Source of the DNA: CAWGYT01 sp963826795
GTDB lineage: Bacteria; Planctomycetota; Planctomycetia; Pirellulales; Pirellulaceae
Reading direction: 5' to 3'
DNA: 64,000 nucleotides
NCBI GenBank assembly: GCA_963826795.1
Contig: CAWGYT010000001.1
Span: 112,211 to 176,210, forward strand
Shown here: piece by piece, positions 18,630 to 28,602 of the stretch
Numbering within the stretch: the first letter of the stretch is position 1
How the letters are laid out: every line of letters starts with the position of its first letter
The notes under the pieces: generated by a model
What the model saw: only the letters and a program-made list of their open reading frames with translations
What the model was told of the DNA's origin: nothing
Database searches by the model: none
Translations under genes and position numbers: made by a program

Positions 18630-19253
18630 CTATTCTGGCAGTTCCGCTAGTCGCTGCCTAAGTCGACGAAGAACACGTGACTTCGACTGATAGATGCTGG
18701 ATATCGAAGCCCCAACGGCCTGGGATGCTTCGGCCGCTGTGATTCCCTCAACCGCGGTGAGCCAAAACGCTTGCCACGTTGCGGCCTCGAACTCGTCGCG
18801 GACCGATTCGAGCACGCGGCGATGGATCGCGCCCGAAGCCGTCTCCGGGCAGATCGTTGAATCCCATTCATCCGCCAGCCTGTCCGGATGATGTTGGATT
18901 TGCTGCCAAGCATCCGTGCCGCCCGTAGCAACCTCGCGATGTGTTTGACGCCGAAAATGATCACGAATCCGGTTCCGCGTGATTGTGGCCAGCCACGAGC
19001 GGAAGCTGCCTTCCTTCTTCTGGCGTTCGAATGAACTTATCCCGCCTGCCACCGACACGAAGACGTTCTGCACGATGTCCGCCGCGTCGGATTCAGGGAC
19101 CCCGGAAGTGCGACACCAACCGTAAACAATCGGTCCGAACGTGTTGACCAGCCGGCTCCAGCTCTCCGAGTCCATCCGCCGTGCACCGTCGAGCAATCCC
19201 GACGACAGCGTCGGGTGTTCCGGGCGAAAGAGCGGCTTTTCCGCGGGATTCAT
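18630..19253 (-). CDS. ECF-family RNA polymerase sigma factor
   Basis: A 207-residue sigma factor. Region 2 (~residues 28-105) has LVNTFGPIVYGWCR, ESDAADIVQNVFVSV and FRSWLATITRNRIRDHFRR, the classic DNA-melting and -10 recognition segment. Region 4 (~150-200) ends with GITAAEASQAVGASISSIY and a basic tail. It is divergently transcribed from a kinase gene whose N terminus contains a zinc-binding anti-sigma-like segment, and they share the ~97-bp promoter region. That arrangement suggests that the kinase protein controls this sigma factor. An AAGAAAG stretch lies upstream of the start. Confidence 0.88.
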   Translation of the reverse strand: MNPAEKPLFRPEHPTLSSGLLDGARRMDSESWSRLVNTFGPIVYGWCRTSGVPESDAADIVQNVFVSVAGGISSFERQKKEGSFRSWLATITRNRIRDHFRRQTHREVATGGTDAWQQIQHHPDRLADEWDSTICPETASGAIHRRVLESVRDEFEAATWQAFWLTAVEGITAAEASQAVGASISSIYQSKSRVLRRLRQRLAELPE

Positions 19254-19350
19254 GGGCTTTTCTTTCTTCAGAAAAGAGATGTCAGACTCCTGCGTTCATC
19301 TCATGTCCGATCTAAGTCGCCAATCAGTATAATCGAAAGCGAGGAGAACG

Positions 19351-21828
19351 ATGATGTCTGCAACCGAATGTCCCAGTGTGGCTCAGCTACGAGACCTGAG
19401 CCTCGGTCGGCTCACGGCGGAAGCGAGTGACGATTTGCTCTCGCACGTGAACTCGTGCGAAACATGTCGTTCTGAACTGGAAACAGTTGACGAGGGGGAA
19501 GACTCGCTAATTGCTTCCTTGCGCACACCGGGACATCTCGATCAATTCCAGGCCGAACCCGATTGTGACCGAGCGATGGCGAAGGCTCTGGGAGCGTTAG
19601 CCGACGCCGTAGAACGAAATTCGAATCCCGTCAGTCACAACGCAGAAAACGCCGAGAGGCGGGGTTGGGATCCCTCCCTACCTCAGCAAATCGGTGAGTA
19701 CGAAATCGTGCGGCCGCTGGGACGAGGCGGCATGGGCAACGTATTTCTGGCTCGGCACACAAAGCTTGGTCGCGAAGTCGCGCTGAAAGTCCTGGCAAAC
19801 CATCGACTAGGGGACGAGCGAGTTCGCGATCGCTTTGAGACCGAAATGCGAGCCGTCGGTCGGCTCAGTCATCCGAATATCGTGACCGCGCATGACGCTC
19901 GGGAAGTCGACGGCACGGCGGTGCTCGTCACCGAGTTCATCGACGGTTTCGACCTCGGCCAGCTGCTTAAGCGAACCGGTGCGCTGTCGATCGCCGACGC
20001 GTGCGAGATCATGCGGCAAACGGCGGTGGCTCTCGAATACACCGGCAGCCAGGGTTTCGTGCATCGTGACGTGAAGCCGTCGAACATTATGCTCGGCCGC
20101 AGCGGCGAAGTGAAACTGCTCGATCTCGGCCTGGCTCGGTTGCAGTTTGGCGACGCGGACCGCCCCGACATGACAGGCACTGGCCAAGCGATGGGTACCG
20201 CGGACTTCATCGCCCCCGAGCAAGTTAGCGACAGTCGCTCGGTCGACATCCGGGCCGACATTTATTCGCTGGGTTGCACGCTGTTCAACCTGCTCGCGGG
20301 AGTCCCACCATTTGCGGAAAAGCACTCGACGGTTTTCGCCAAAATGACCGCCCATGTCTCGACGCCCGCGCCGAGCTTGTCGTCGTTCCGTCCTGACGCT
20401 CCGATCGAACTGGTGCAGCTGGTTGATTCAATGCTCGCGAAAGAACCCATCGCGCGGCCGCAGACTCCGCGCGAGGTTGCCGAGCGATTGAGTGCGTTTA
20501 CCTCGGGTCATGATTTTCCGCAGCTGGTCGAGAAGGCCGAACAATCACGTGAGCTGACGGCGAAAGACGCGGAGCCGGAGGCGGGAAAACGAGTTGGACC
20601 ACGTCAGTTCAGTGCATCGCACGCGAGAAGCGCCGCACGGCGCGAGGCTAGCGCCTTCGGCTCACGGTTGCCTCAATCGCAGCCGTTCTTCCGCCGCAGC
20701 GTCCCCATGAGTATGCTCATCGCGACGGGGTTCGCATCGTTGCTGCTTGGGTTTGCCTTTGGCGTGATCGTGAAAATCACCTACCCCGACGGCACGATGG
20801 TTTCGCATCACGTGCCCGCAGGTGGGAAAGTCGACGTAGCTGGTGACAAAGGTGTGAAATCTGACACGGGCGAATCCAACGTAGGGCCCACAGGTGCAGA
20901 CAGCAGCAAGCCAGCGAGCGCTCAAAAGCTTCTGCAGGGAACGTGGCAGTTTCTGGAAGTGCTTGACGGCGGTCAACCGCGTGAGGACGTCGATGGCTGG
21001 CACATGATATGCGTCGGGAATCGCTATTCCTTCCCCGACGAGAGCGGAACCTACACGGAGAGCTACTTGGGGGATGGCGTCTACGCACTCGATCTGAACG
21101 GCGTGGAGAGCAGGAGCACCACCAAGGCTATCCTGAGATTCATCGACACCGATCGAGTTCAAATCTGTTTGAACACAATAGAAGGGGAACGCCCGACCAA
21201 ATTCACCTCCGAGGTCGATTCTGCAAACGATTTGTTGATGACTCTGGGTCGCGTCAAAGAGGATATCGACATGCGCCAGCTCGTTTCGGCGCCGCTATGG
21301 TTCGGGGTGCTGAAGGAGGAAAGCTGGTATGACCAATACGGGATTACCAGTGCCGAGCTAGACGGCGGAACGTACCGGGATCGAGTCGACCCTAAATCAG
21401 GCCAATTTAAGGGCGACGAGCCGTTCAGTTCCCAGACGGCGATCTGGTGTCGCGTTGCCGACAGCGTGTCGCTTCCTTCGACAACGAAACACAACTTCGG
21501 CAACAACACACCGTGGTTTACGGCTGTCGAACGCGATACGTTAGCGATCATTCCGTGGAACGCGATTCACGGCCAGATGGGCGCGATGTCTACAGGCGGT
21601 TCGAACGGGGTCGAATTGTCCTTCGGTCAGGAGCTTGCGAAACGAATGCAACGTCTTTCGACGTCCCACATGAATCGCCACCTTGCAATCGTGCTCGACG
21701 GAAGAATTATCGCCGCGCCAAAGATCGTGGCACCGGTTTCTGACCGAGCACAAATCTCCGGCCGTTTTTCGATTGAAGAAATCCAATACTTGCACCAAGC
21801 ACTGAATGGCGGGCTCGTTTCTCCGTAG
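19351..21828 (+). CDS. Transmembrane Ser/Thr kinase with TIGR03067 and SecD-P1-head-like domains
   Basis: An 825-residue protein. Residues ~30-40 (HVNSCETC) resemble the zinc ligands of anti-sigma factors. The kinase domain at ~112-390 has GRGGMGNV, VALKVL, HRDVKPSNIM, DLGLAR (DLG instead of DFG) and APEQ. A membrane helix lies at ~452-474 (MLIATGFASLLLGFAFGVIV). Next is a TIGR03067-type domain (~528-640; LLQGTWQFLEVLDGG), a planctomycete family of unknown role, and then a C-terminal segment (~755-825; LAIVLDGRIIAAPKIVAP and the following strands) like the P1-head domain of SecD. The AGGAGA site better suits the second ATG at 19354. It is divergent from the ECF sigma gene. Confidence 0.88.
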   Translation: MMSATECPSVAQLRDLSLGRLTAEASDDLLSHVNSCETCRSELETVDEGEDSLIASLRTPGHLDQFQAEPDCDRAMAKALGALADAVERNSNPVSHNAENAERRGWDPSLPQQIGEYEIVRPLGRGGMGNVFLARHTKLGREVALKVLANHRLGDERVRDRFETEMRAVGRLSHPNIVTAHDAREVDGTAVLVTEFIDGFDLGQLLKRTGALSIADACEIMRQTAVALEYTGSQGFVHRDVKPSNIMLGRSGEVKLLDLGLARLQFGDADRPDMTGTGQAMGTADFIAPEQVSDSRSVDIRADIYSLGCTLFNLLAGVPPFAEKHSTVFAKMTAHVSTPAPSLSSFRPDAPIELVQLVDSMLAKEPIARPQTPREVAERLSAFTSGHDFPQLVEKAEQSRELTAKDAEPEAGKRVGPRQFSASHARSAARREASAFGSRLPQSQPFFRRSVPMSMLIATGFASLLLGFAFGVIVKITYPDGTMVSHHVPAGGKVDVAGDKGVKSDTGESNVGPTGADSSKPASAQKLLQGTWQFLEVLDGGQPREDVDGWHMICVGNRYSFPDESGTYTESYLGDGVYALDLNGVESRSTTKAILRFIDTDRVQICLNTIEGERPTKFTSEVDSANDLLMTLGRVKEDIDMRQLVSAPLWFGVLKEESWYDQYGITSAELDGGTYRDRVDPKSGQFKGDEPFSSQTAIWCRVADSVSLPSTTKHNFGNNTPWFTAVERDTLAIIPWNAIHGQMGAMSTGGSNGVELSFGQELAKRMQRLSTSHMNRHLAIVLDGRIIAAPKIVAPVSDRAQISGRFSIEEIQYLHQALNGGLVSP

Positions 21829-21834
21829 CAACGC

Positions 21835-22281
21835 GAGCTTGCCTTCAGGGAAAAGAGCGTCAAGCAGCTGGAAGCTCGGCGGGAACAGGCGCTGAATCGG
21901 CTGGGGCAGATCACCTTTCTTACGATGGCGGCTTACGAATCGGCACGCGGTGTCCTCGTCCACATCGGAGTCAGCGACATTGAGCACAGGGAAGCGTTCA
22001 AGAAAAGCAACAAACTCGTCTTTGTGCGCTACGGCGGCCACGAAGTCAGAGGCGGCAGAACTCGCCGCGACGGCGATCCGAAGGCGAGCATTGAGGCTTT
22101 GAAGGCGGCTGGAATCAATGCCCATTATTTTGTTTCGCCCAAGACCGGTCACGAATGGCTATCGTGGCGACGTAGCCTACGCGAATTCGCGCAGCTACTG
22201 TTCCGAGATGGCATCGAAGGCCAGTGGCTCGCCCCGTTCGACACAGTGATCGGCGTCCAGACGTACCATTTCAACGATTGA
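21835..22281 (+). pseudogene. 3' remnant of a secreted esterase gene
   Basis: The frame lacks any N-terminal domain but ends like bacterial feruloyl/enterochelin-type esterases: NKLVFVRYGGHEVRGGRTR, DPKASIEALKAAGINAHYF and VSPKTGHEWLSWRRSLREF, the last containing the catalytic His in its usual HEW setting. The nucleophile Ser and the fold core are missing; the sequence starts immediately after the kinase stop. It is judged a truncated leftover of an alpha/beta hydrolase. Confidence 0.65.
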
Positions 22282-22292
22282 CCGGCGCGAGC

Positions 22293-22580
22293 ATGGTCGC
22301 GGTTCCGCAAGCCGATTGGGACTCCCTTTACCAACAACTGCAGCAGTGACGCGAGCAAGATGAAGTGGCACTTGCCTCAATCCAACGCCAGTGCGAGCAA
22401 GAGTTCAAACGCAAATACAACATCACAACCAGCGAAATCTTCGATGTCACGGAGCTGTACTACAGCCAAAAAGCCTTCGCCCAGACTTCCACGACGAAGC
22501 AGGCACAAATCGACAGGCTGAAGGCCGAAATCGCATGCATGCGACAACACATCGAGCAGGAACCACAGCGGATCGAGTAG
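22293..22580 (+). pseudogene. Small coiled-coil gene with in-frame TGA
   Basis: From the ATG at 22293 the frame reads MVAVPQADWDSLYQQLQQ, then TGA (22347-22349), then REQDEVALASIQRQCEQEF and a 70-residue Gln/Glu/Lys-rich helix ending at 22580. The parts on both sides look like one amphipathic helical protein, so the stop seems to interrupt a gene of ~95 codons. No family is recognised. A hairpin after this TGA is weak (4 bp), so recoding is not proposed. It begins 11 nt after the esterase remnant. Confidence 0.4.
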
Positions 22581-22601
22581 GCTCGCAACCGCTGACATTG
22601 G

Positions 22602-22657
22602 TTAAGGGGTCAGGTCTTCCTGCGGCGGGCGATTGGGAAAACCTGAGAAACGATTCG
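22602..22657 (+). repeat. R2 repeat element, left end
   Basis: Starts TTAAGGGGTCAGGTCTTCC and continues with GATTGGGAAAACCTGAGAAACGA, nearly identical over ~52 bp to the element at 23743. The matching right end (CCTGACCCCTT) is not found downstream, so this copy is partial. The rest of the stretch up to 22825 has no gene. Confidence 0.65.
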
Positions 22658-22825
22658 CGCGGTCAGCAGCGGACAAGGTCGGTCCGCGATGCGTACCGAC
22701 CGGAGAGCCGACGGACAGCTCCGCCTGGGACGAGACGAGGCGAATTCTCCAGTCAACCAGAACTCGCCATGTAAAGGCCCCTCCGATTCGCAAGCGGCCT
22801 TCCTATTGTTACGCAAAATCCCCCA

Positions 22826-23563
22826 CTATTTGCGACGACGAACAAGTCCGAGTCCAGCGATCCCTGCCAAACCCAATAGCATGCTGGAGGGCTCTGGCAC
22901 TTGGGTGATGGTGAGGTCGTTGATATAGGCGAAGTCGGCTAGTCCGGTGTCGTTGACGACGATCGACAGTGAAACTGGCGATCCGTCCGTGGTGAAATCC
23001 GTCGCAAATTGCGAATAGTCCGTGTTGCCGCCGTTGCCGGCACTATGCGCGAAATCGGTGATTGTTAGCGGAGGGCCTGCGGCCGCAAAAATCAGCGTGG
23101 CAGGTGCCAATTGATTGCCGTTGGTAACGCCGGTGCCACCATCGTGGTGCGTGGACAGCCATGAGTAGCTTCCGCTGGCCAGACCTTCGACGGTCACTTG
23201 TAACGTGACTTCAGTTCCACCCACTCGGGAGTCGACACCGATCCAATCGTTCACGGTTTCGTCCGCAGCACCGTTTCTTGTGACGGCACGGAAATCAAGC
23301 GCACCATCTGGCAAATTCGCGGCCCCAAGAATAATGGTAATGTCGGAACCCACGTCAGAGCCACTAGCTGCCTGCTGGTCTGCGACCGTGTAGGTAACGC
23401 CGCCCGGATCCGGCAGCATTTGATTTTCGCTTTCGAATGGTGCGGTTCCCGGTGCAGTTGTGCCACCTGGGCCTTGGAAGTCCACCGTGAATGATCCACC
23501 AAAAGCCGACGTCGAGCAAATCAGCAACAAGGCACACTTCAAAGCAATCGCCTGAGTCTTCAT
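22826..23563 (-). CDS. PEP-CTERM sorting domain protein
   Basis: A 245-residue exported protein: signal peptide at residues 1-23 (MKTQAIALKCALLLICS...), an Ala/Gly/Thr-rich beta domain of no recognised family (TVDFQGPGGTTAPG, WIGVDSRVGGTEVTLQVTVEGL, FAYINDLTITQ), then VPEPSSMLLGLAGIAGLGLV and the basic RRRK end of exosortase substrates. The domain looks like a jelly-roll of the kind often seen in such proteins, but no sugar-binding motif can be pointed to. Monocistronic, with R2 elements on both sides. Confidence 0.85.
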   Translation of the reverse strand: MKTQAIALKCALLLICSTSAFGGSFTVDFQGPGGTTAPGTAPFESENQMLPDPGGVTYTVADQQAASGSDVGSDITIILGAANLPDGALDFRAVTRNGAADETVNDWIGVDSRVGGTEVTLQVTVEGLASGSYSWLSTHHDGGTGVTNGNQLAPATLIFAAAGPPLTITDFAHSAGNGGNTDYSQFATDFTTDGSPVSLSIVVNDTGLADFAYINDLTITQVPEPSSMLLGLAGIAGLGLVRRRK

Positions 23564-23742
23564 CGATCTTCTCCAAATTAGTTACCAACGACACGAGCCG
23601 TCAGCTTACCCGTAAAAAAAGGGATTTCAACGCGATTCGAGAAAGAACCGATTGAATCGCGAGGCACGACGCCAAGAAACGTCGGATAACGGCCGATCGT
23701 GTTTGGATTGTTTAACACGGCCTCGCCGCGGCGAATCGTGCG

Positions 23743-23873
23743 TTAAGGGGTCAGGTCTTCCCGCGCCGGAAGATTGGGAAGACCGGAGAAACGACGGACA
23801 GCACCGCCCGGAACGGGACCAAAGCCTCCCCTATTCCTCGCAGCTTCCGAATCAAAAAGGCCTGACCCCTTTT
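23743..23873. repeat. 131-bp R2 element with terminal inverted repeats, overlapping a gene end
   Basis: Left end TTAAGGGGTCAGG, right end CCTGACCCCTTTT; the interior has no open frame of its own. It lies over the 3' end of the UnbV/TPR gene and supplies its last ~43 codons and stop, so it behaves as a non-autonomous inserted element (MITE). It shares its ends with copies at 13545 and 22602. Confidence 0.7.
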
Positions 23874-26800
23874 GCGCACGGTCGCGATATGGTTTGCCGG
23901 CGCGATAGAGTTGGTATCGTTCGACGAACCGCGGCCTTGCCGCCGGAGGGGCTGACTCGATTGCGCTCGCTTGAATGCGTGTCGCCCCTTCGTACTGGCC
24001 CGATTCGGCGTATGCGGCAGCCAGCGAATCCAAGATGCCTGGGTTCTGATAGTCCGTCGCCTCAGCGCACTTTTCCGCCCATTTCACAGCTTCGCTGCCA
24101 TTCCGCAGGCGGCTGTCCGGGTTCGTTGCCAGTATCCAGGCAAGGTTGTTCGCACCGTCCACGAAGCTCGGATTGATCTCGAGCCCTCGCCGGTAGTGGA
24201 AAACGGCCTCCGCGTATCGACCTTGCTTTTCAAGCGCCAAGGCGAGGCGAAAATGCGCCTGGTCGTGCGTCGCGTTCAGGGCGATCGCGGCTTGAAAGTA
24301 GCGAACGGCTTCGCTCAATTTCCCTTGCCGAAGCGAGACGTCACCGAGGCCGAAATGGGCTTCCGCTGAGTTCGGAGCGAGCCGTGCCGCGTCCCGAAAG
24401 TGCTCAGCCGCAGTGTACAACCGACCCGTCTCTTGAAAATTTCGCGCTAAACCTAGACGAAACGTTAGCTCACTCGACTCCCGCGAACGCTCAACGCTCG
24501 GATCGGCGATGACGCTCCCCTCCAACTGTGCGGCCGCTTGCGTTCGTTCGTTTCGTGAACGCGACGAGTGCTGCACGTCTCGGAAGAGCCATTCCGTCTG
24601 GAGGGGACCTTTGTAGATCACGGAAAGCCTTCCCGTGGCATCGATCAGAAAACTACTGGGGACTGGCAGTGGATGCGACATCATGATCAAGCTATCGTGC
24701 ACCAATTGCAGTTGATCGACCGTGTCTCTGGATGCCCACCCGGAAGGGAAAGGCAATTCACTTTGCCTCACAAACTCAGTTGCTCGCGATGGTCGTGATT
24801 CGCCGTCCGCGATGCGGTCTACACACAGCGCAAGCACGTTGATCTTGGCGTCCCGCAATTCTTGATCGAGATTCGCCAACTCCTGCAGTTCGGCCCGACA
24901 GTGGGGACACCAGCTTGCCCAGACAACCAAGAGTGTCGCTTGACCGTTGACGCCAAACACGGCGGACCGATTCGATCCGGCAAGCATATCTTCGAATTCA
25001 AAAGCGAACATTGGCGTCAACGACGTGAGCGGAATCCGCGCCGCGCTGCTGACTGGCTCCAATACTTGCTCTGATGCGTGCAAACTTGACGCGTTGAGCG
25101 TCGAACGAACTCGCTTGGCAATTCCGGCACCCTGTTTCAATTCATAGCGCTGATTCACGTCAAATCCCACGAACGTCTCGGCCTCACCGCCGGGCCAATC
25201 GACCGAGACGCCTTCGATCCGCTCTTGTTCCTGGAGTCCAAAATGCATCCACTTGCTCGACTGCGCCAAAAAGCCTTCGCCGGCTCGAAGAGTCTTGCTC
25301 AACGGAGGCACCTTCCTTCCCGAGATATGCACATGGACTCGCGCGCCAATCCCGTCTGCGTTGGTGGCGGACGTCGAACCTCGCAGACGAACCGCGAGCC
25401 ATCGATTGCCGGAATTGGATTCATTGCGCAGAAATCGAAGCCGCGGTGCGTTGCGGTTGGAAACCCATAGATCGAGTCGACCATCGAGGTCCCAGTCCAC
25501 TGAGGCGATCGCCCGCCCGTCGTCATCGAAGTCAAAGCCAGAAACAGCGGAGGCATCAGCGAATCGGCCATCGCCAGTGTTGAGGAAGCAACTGTTTCTC
25601 TCGTGACCGCTGAAACTGCGCCCTTGTCGCATCATCATCGATTGATCGCGCCGAGCGTTCCGGTACCGCTCGCTTACCATCTCGCTGGGTTCTGTTGGCG
25701 AATGCGACACGACCTGCCGCCAGAAGAAGCTTCACAAATCGCCAGTATCTTGCCCGGTGATGAAACCGTTAGCGACCACCAAGTCTTCCCAGCCATCGTT
25801 ATTGAGATCGACAAAATTTGAGCTCCATGCCCAGCGGCCCATGGTCACCCCCGCCTCCTCACTCACATCCTGAAAAACTCCCGACGGTCGATTACGCATC
25901 AGCGTATTCCCGCGAGCAAAACGCTTGAGCCGCTGCTTGATGGCCGACGATGAGTCTTCCTGAAATCGATCATGTTTCGTAATTCTCTGACCGGCCGCCG
26001 AGAACATGTTGCTTACGTAGAGGTCAGCTCGTCCGTCACGGTCATAGTCGCCCCAGGTCACGGACATCCCTGACGCACTATCTTCCGACTCCGTTTCGGA
26101 CGCGACGTCAACAAAGCGAACGAACCCACGCCCATCTCGCTCATTTCGAAACAAGTTGTTTCTTCCGAAATCGTTGGCGACGTACAGATCCTGATCCCCA
26201 TCGTTATCGTAGTCTTCCCACGCAGCTGAGAACGAGAACCGACGGTTGTTCTGATCCAGCCCCACCTGCTTGGTCACATCAACGAATTTCCATGATCCAT
26301 TCGCCGACTCGTTGCGAAATAAGTGATTCGCCCCGGCGTTGTTAGAATCGTGATAAACGACTCGCCGACTCAGGGCGACGATTGATTCGCCGTCGTTGTC
26401 GAGCGATCTGTCGGATGGTGCATGAATGCAGACGTAGAGGTCCAGATCGCCGTCGAGATCGTAGTCCGCGGCGGAAATCGACATGGTGTCGAAGCCGCAC
26501 GGAATGACGGTCATGATTTCGAAGTGCCCCGCGCCGTCATTGGCTGCTGCCACGATGTTACCCATCAGCGCGGCAACGAGATCCTGATCGCCGTCATTGT
26601 CGATATCAATCAACAACGCGCTCCGAGTCCGCTCGAGCCAGTCGACTTTGGCCTCACGAGAAACATCCCTCGCAGTCCCGTCCGACTGGTGCAAGAACAG
26701 TCGGTTGGGCAATCCCTCCTCTTGGCACACGTACAAATCGTCTAAGCCATCCGCGTTGACGTCCCCAATCGCGATCCCCGGAGTGCCGAGAATCGCGTAT

Positions 26801-27672
26801 GAATTATGGTCTTGCAGACGCTCAAGCCAATGGCCGTACCCCTTAAGGAACTGTCGACGGTAGGACTCGTTCTTGCCGATCACCGATTCAGTGAAATCCG
26901 CGAGAAGCGTCGTTGCGGTTCGACGCGTCACTTGCTCGAACGCCTCCACGTCGAGGGAGGCTATTTTCAGGGCGGAGCCATCCGTGGCCCAATTAATCGA
27001 CCACGTGAAATGCTGCTCGCACATCCCCTTTTCACGAATCTTGCCAACGATCGTTCCGTGTTGGCGCGTCCTGATCGAGCTACCGTCCTCGATGCCGACA
27101 ATCTTGAATTTCGAGCGCAGTTCACATCGATCGCCGAACTGACTCCGTACGGCTTGTAACTCCTCAATGAAGTTGCCGATTCCGGACCTGAAGGCCGATG
27201 GATTGTTTTTGCGATCAAGTCTCTCAACCTTCAGTTCGGCATCACGGTATTCGATCGCAAGCTTAGTCGGCAAGAGTGATTCAGACCGAACATCCTTGCG
27301 AACGAGGCGTTCGACTTGGTCCGTCTGGAAGTCGTTATTTGCGAGAAGATCGCCCAGCAAGTTCAATTGCCGAAGTGCGGCTGCGCTGACAACCTCGCTG
27401 GTCCAACCATCGCGTTCAGCATCGTCAAGTTGCTGGAAATCCACTCGTTTGGCAACGCGAAACGGAGTTGGCTGCTCCGCCAGTTTGGGCATTCCAGTCG
27501 ATGTAGAACTCGAGAACCCACGCGTGAGCTTGGCGTCGTCATCCAGCCACCACAATCCAGACGCCACGACCAACACACCGATGCTGACGACGATCGCGCC
27601 ACCAACGATCAATTGGCGACGAGGGAACATATTGGAAGGCCGACCAAGTCGAACGCCAGTTTTCGCACTCAT
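23743..27672 (-). CDS. FG-GAP / ASPIC-UnbV / thioredoxin-like / TPR protein with in-frame TGA
   Basis: One frame of ~1310 codons, interrupted only by TGA at 25732-25734. From the ATG at 27672: a membrane anchor (~20-38), then FG-GAP repeats to ~residue 645 (DVNADGLDDLYV, DIDNDGDQDLVA, DYDLDGDLDLYV, DYDNDGDQDLYV, DLNNDGWEDLVV). The TGA follows GFITGQDTGDL and precedes SFFWRQVVSHSP. Next are an FG-GAP unit (DLDGRLDLWV), an ASPIC/UnbV domain (~735-800; GIGARVHVHISG, GVSVDWPGG), a thioredoxin-like domain with a CPHC site (LVVWASWCPHCRAEL) and at least three TPRs (AEAHFGLGDVSLRQGKLSEA). Family members are extracytoplasmic, of unknown role. The last ~43 residues come from the R2 element. The product may be truncated at the TGA or read through it. 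Confidence 0.75.
25704..25720 (-). promoter_or_regulatory. Hairpin after the in-frame TGA of the UnbV/TPR gene (possible SECIS)
   Basis: In the coding strand GCGGC-AGGTCGT-GTCGC forms a 5-bp stem (one G-U) with a 7-nt loop whose second base is G; the loop begins 16 nt after the TGA, at the lower limit for bacterial SECIS elements. The stem is short, so this is weaker than the hairpin in the peroxiredoxin gene. Confidence 0.35.
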
Positions 27673-27724
27673 GAATTCGTCTTTTGCGGAAGTTGTCGCT
27701 TGCCCAAGACGTCGGACCAAACGG

Positions 27725-27760
27725 AAAAAGCCCGTCCCTCTCACGAGAAGGCCGGGCTTT
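27725..27760 (-). terminator. Rho-independent terminator of the PEP-CTERM gene
   Basis: On the minus strand the arms AAAGCCCG (27753-27760) and CGGGCTTT (27727-27734) form an 8-bp stem, and the second arm runs into TTTTT. It lies 25 nt after the stop of the gene at 27786-28421 and upstream of the UnbV/TPR gene start at 27672. Confidence 0.75.
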
Positions 27761-27785
27761 GAAGATCCAAGCAATGCCGTCTGTC

Positions 27786-28421
27786 TCAGCGTCGACGACG
27801 AACAACACCCAACAAGGCAAGCAAGCCCGTCAACAGCGTCCCGCACGAAGCCGGTTCGGGTACGAGTGTTCCTTCAAAGAAGAACGTGTGTGCACCCGGG
27901 TTGGCCCCATTCGTGGCCACAACGTCGAATCGAACATACTGAGCGGTCAGACCCCCGATCGCTGCGCTGGAAGTGAAATCGTCAATCCCTGTCGGGGCGG
28001 CAGGTACGGCCAATGGGCCAACCGAAACCACGGTATCGTCACCGTCACCAAAAACCGGATTCGTACTGAGTATCAGATCGTACTCGGTCACGAAGTCGGC
28101 GGTTCCACCGATCGTGTCGGCCGCCGCCCCGCTATGGAGACGGTCGATCGTCGTGATCGTGTCGAAGCTGTAAGGGCTGGAAAATGCAAAATCGACGAAG
28201 GTGTCAGCCCCAGCGCCTTGCGACGCATAACCAAAGCCATCTGTATTGGGGAGATTCGCGTTGTTCGTCACAATGTTGCTGACGTCGAAGTCGGCGTTGA
28301 AACTCGGGCTGCTGTCCGAGATCGTGATGTTGGTGTAGTCGATGTTCTCGCCGTACGCCGCTGGAACCAGGCTCACCGCGGCGGCTGCGGCAATTACGAA
28401 ACGAAAAGAAAGGATTTTCAT
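27786..28421 (-). CDS. PEP-CTERM protein with discoidin-like domain
   Basis: A 211-residue exported protein: signal peptide at residues 1-25 (MKILSFRFVIAAAAAVSLV, cleavage after AYG), a beta-sandwich domain (FVDFAFSSPYSFDTITTIDRL, YVRFDVVATNGANPGAHTF) and the exosortase tail (VPEPAS, hydrophobic helix, VVRRRR). The domain closely resembles that of the protein at 36168-37202 (DTNGANPGAN, TDR motif), so the two are paralogues, and the layout fits the F5/8-type C (discoidin) carbohydrate-binding fold. A terminator follows the gene. It is divergent from the LTD/CotH giant. Confidence 0.82.
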   Translation of the reverse strand: MKILSFRFVIAAAAAVSLVPAAYGENIDYTNITISDSSPSFNADFDVSNIVTNNANLPNTDGFGYASQGAGADTFVDFAFSSPYSFDTITTIDRLHSGAAADTIGGTADFVTEYDLILSTNPVFGDGDDTVVSVGPLAVPAAPTGIDDFTSSAAIGGLTAQYVRFDVVATNGANPGAHTFFFEGTLVPEPASCGTLLTGLLALLGVVRRRR

Positions 28422-28602
28422 GTTGTCGGTCCCGGCAATCGCTTAAGCTCAGAGCTGTCAAGGATGACTCGTGCAGGCCAGAGGATATCAGGCCTGAGCT
28501 CCGATTGCTAGTAATTCTTTCGAAGATCTCGGGACTCCCGCGATCGACGATGAACGAGCCGGCGCTCACTTTCCTTAGCAAATCCAGGGAAACGCCTTCA
28601 TC

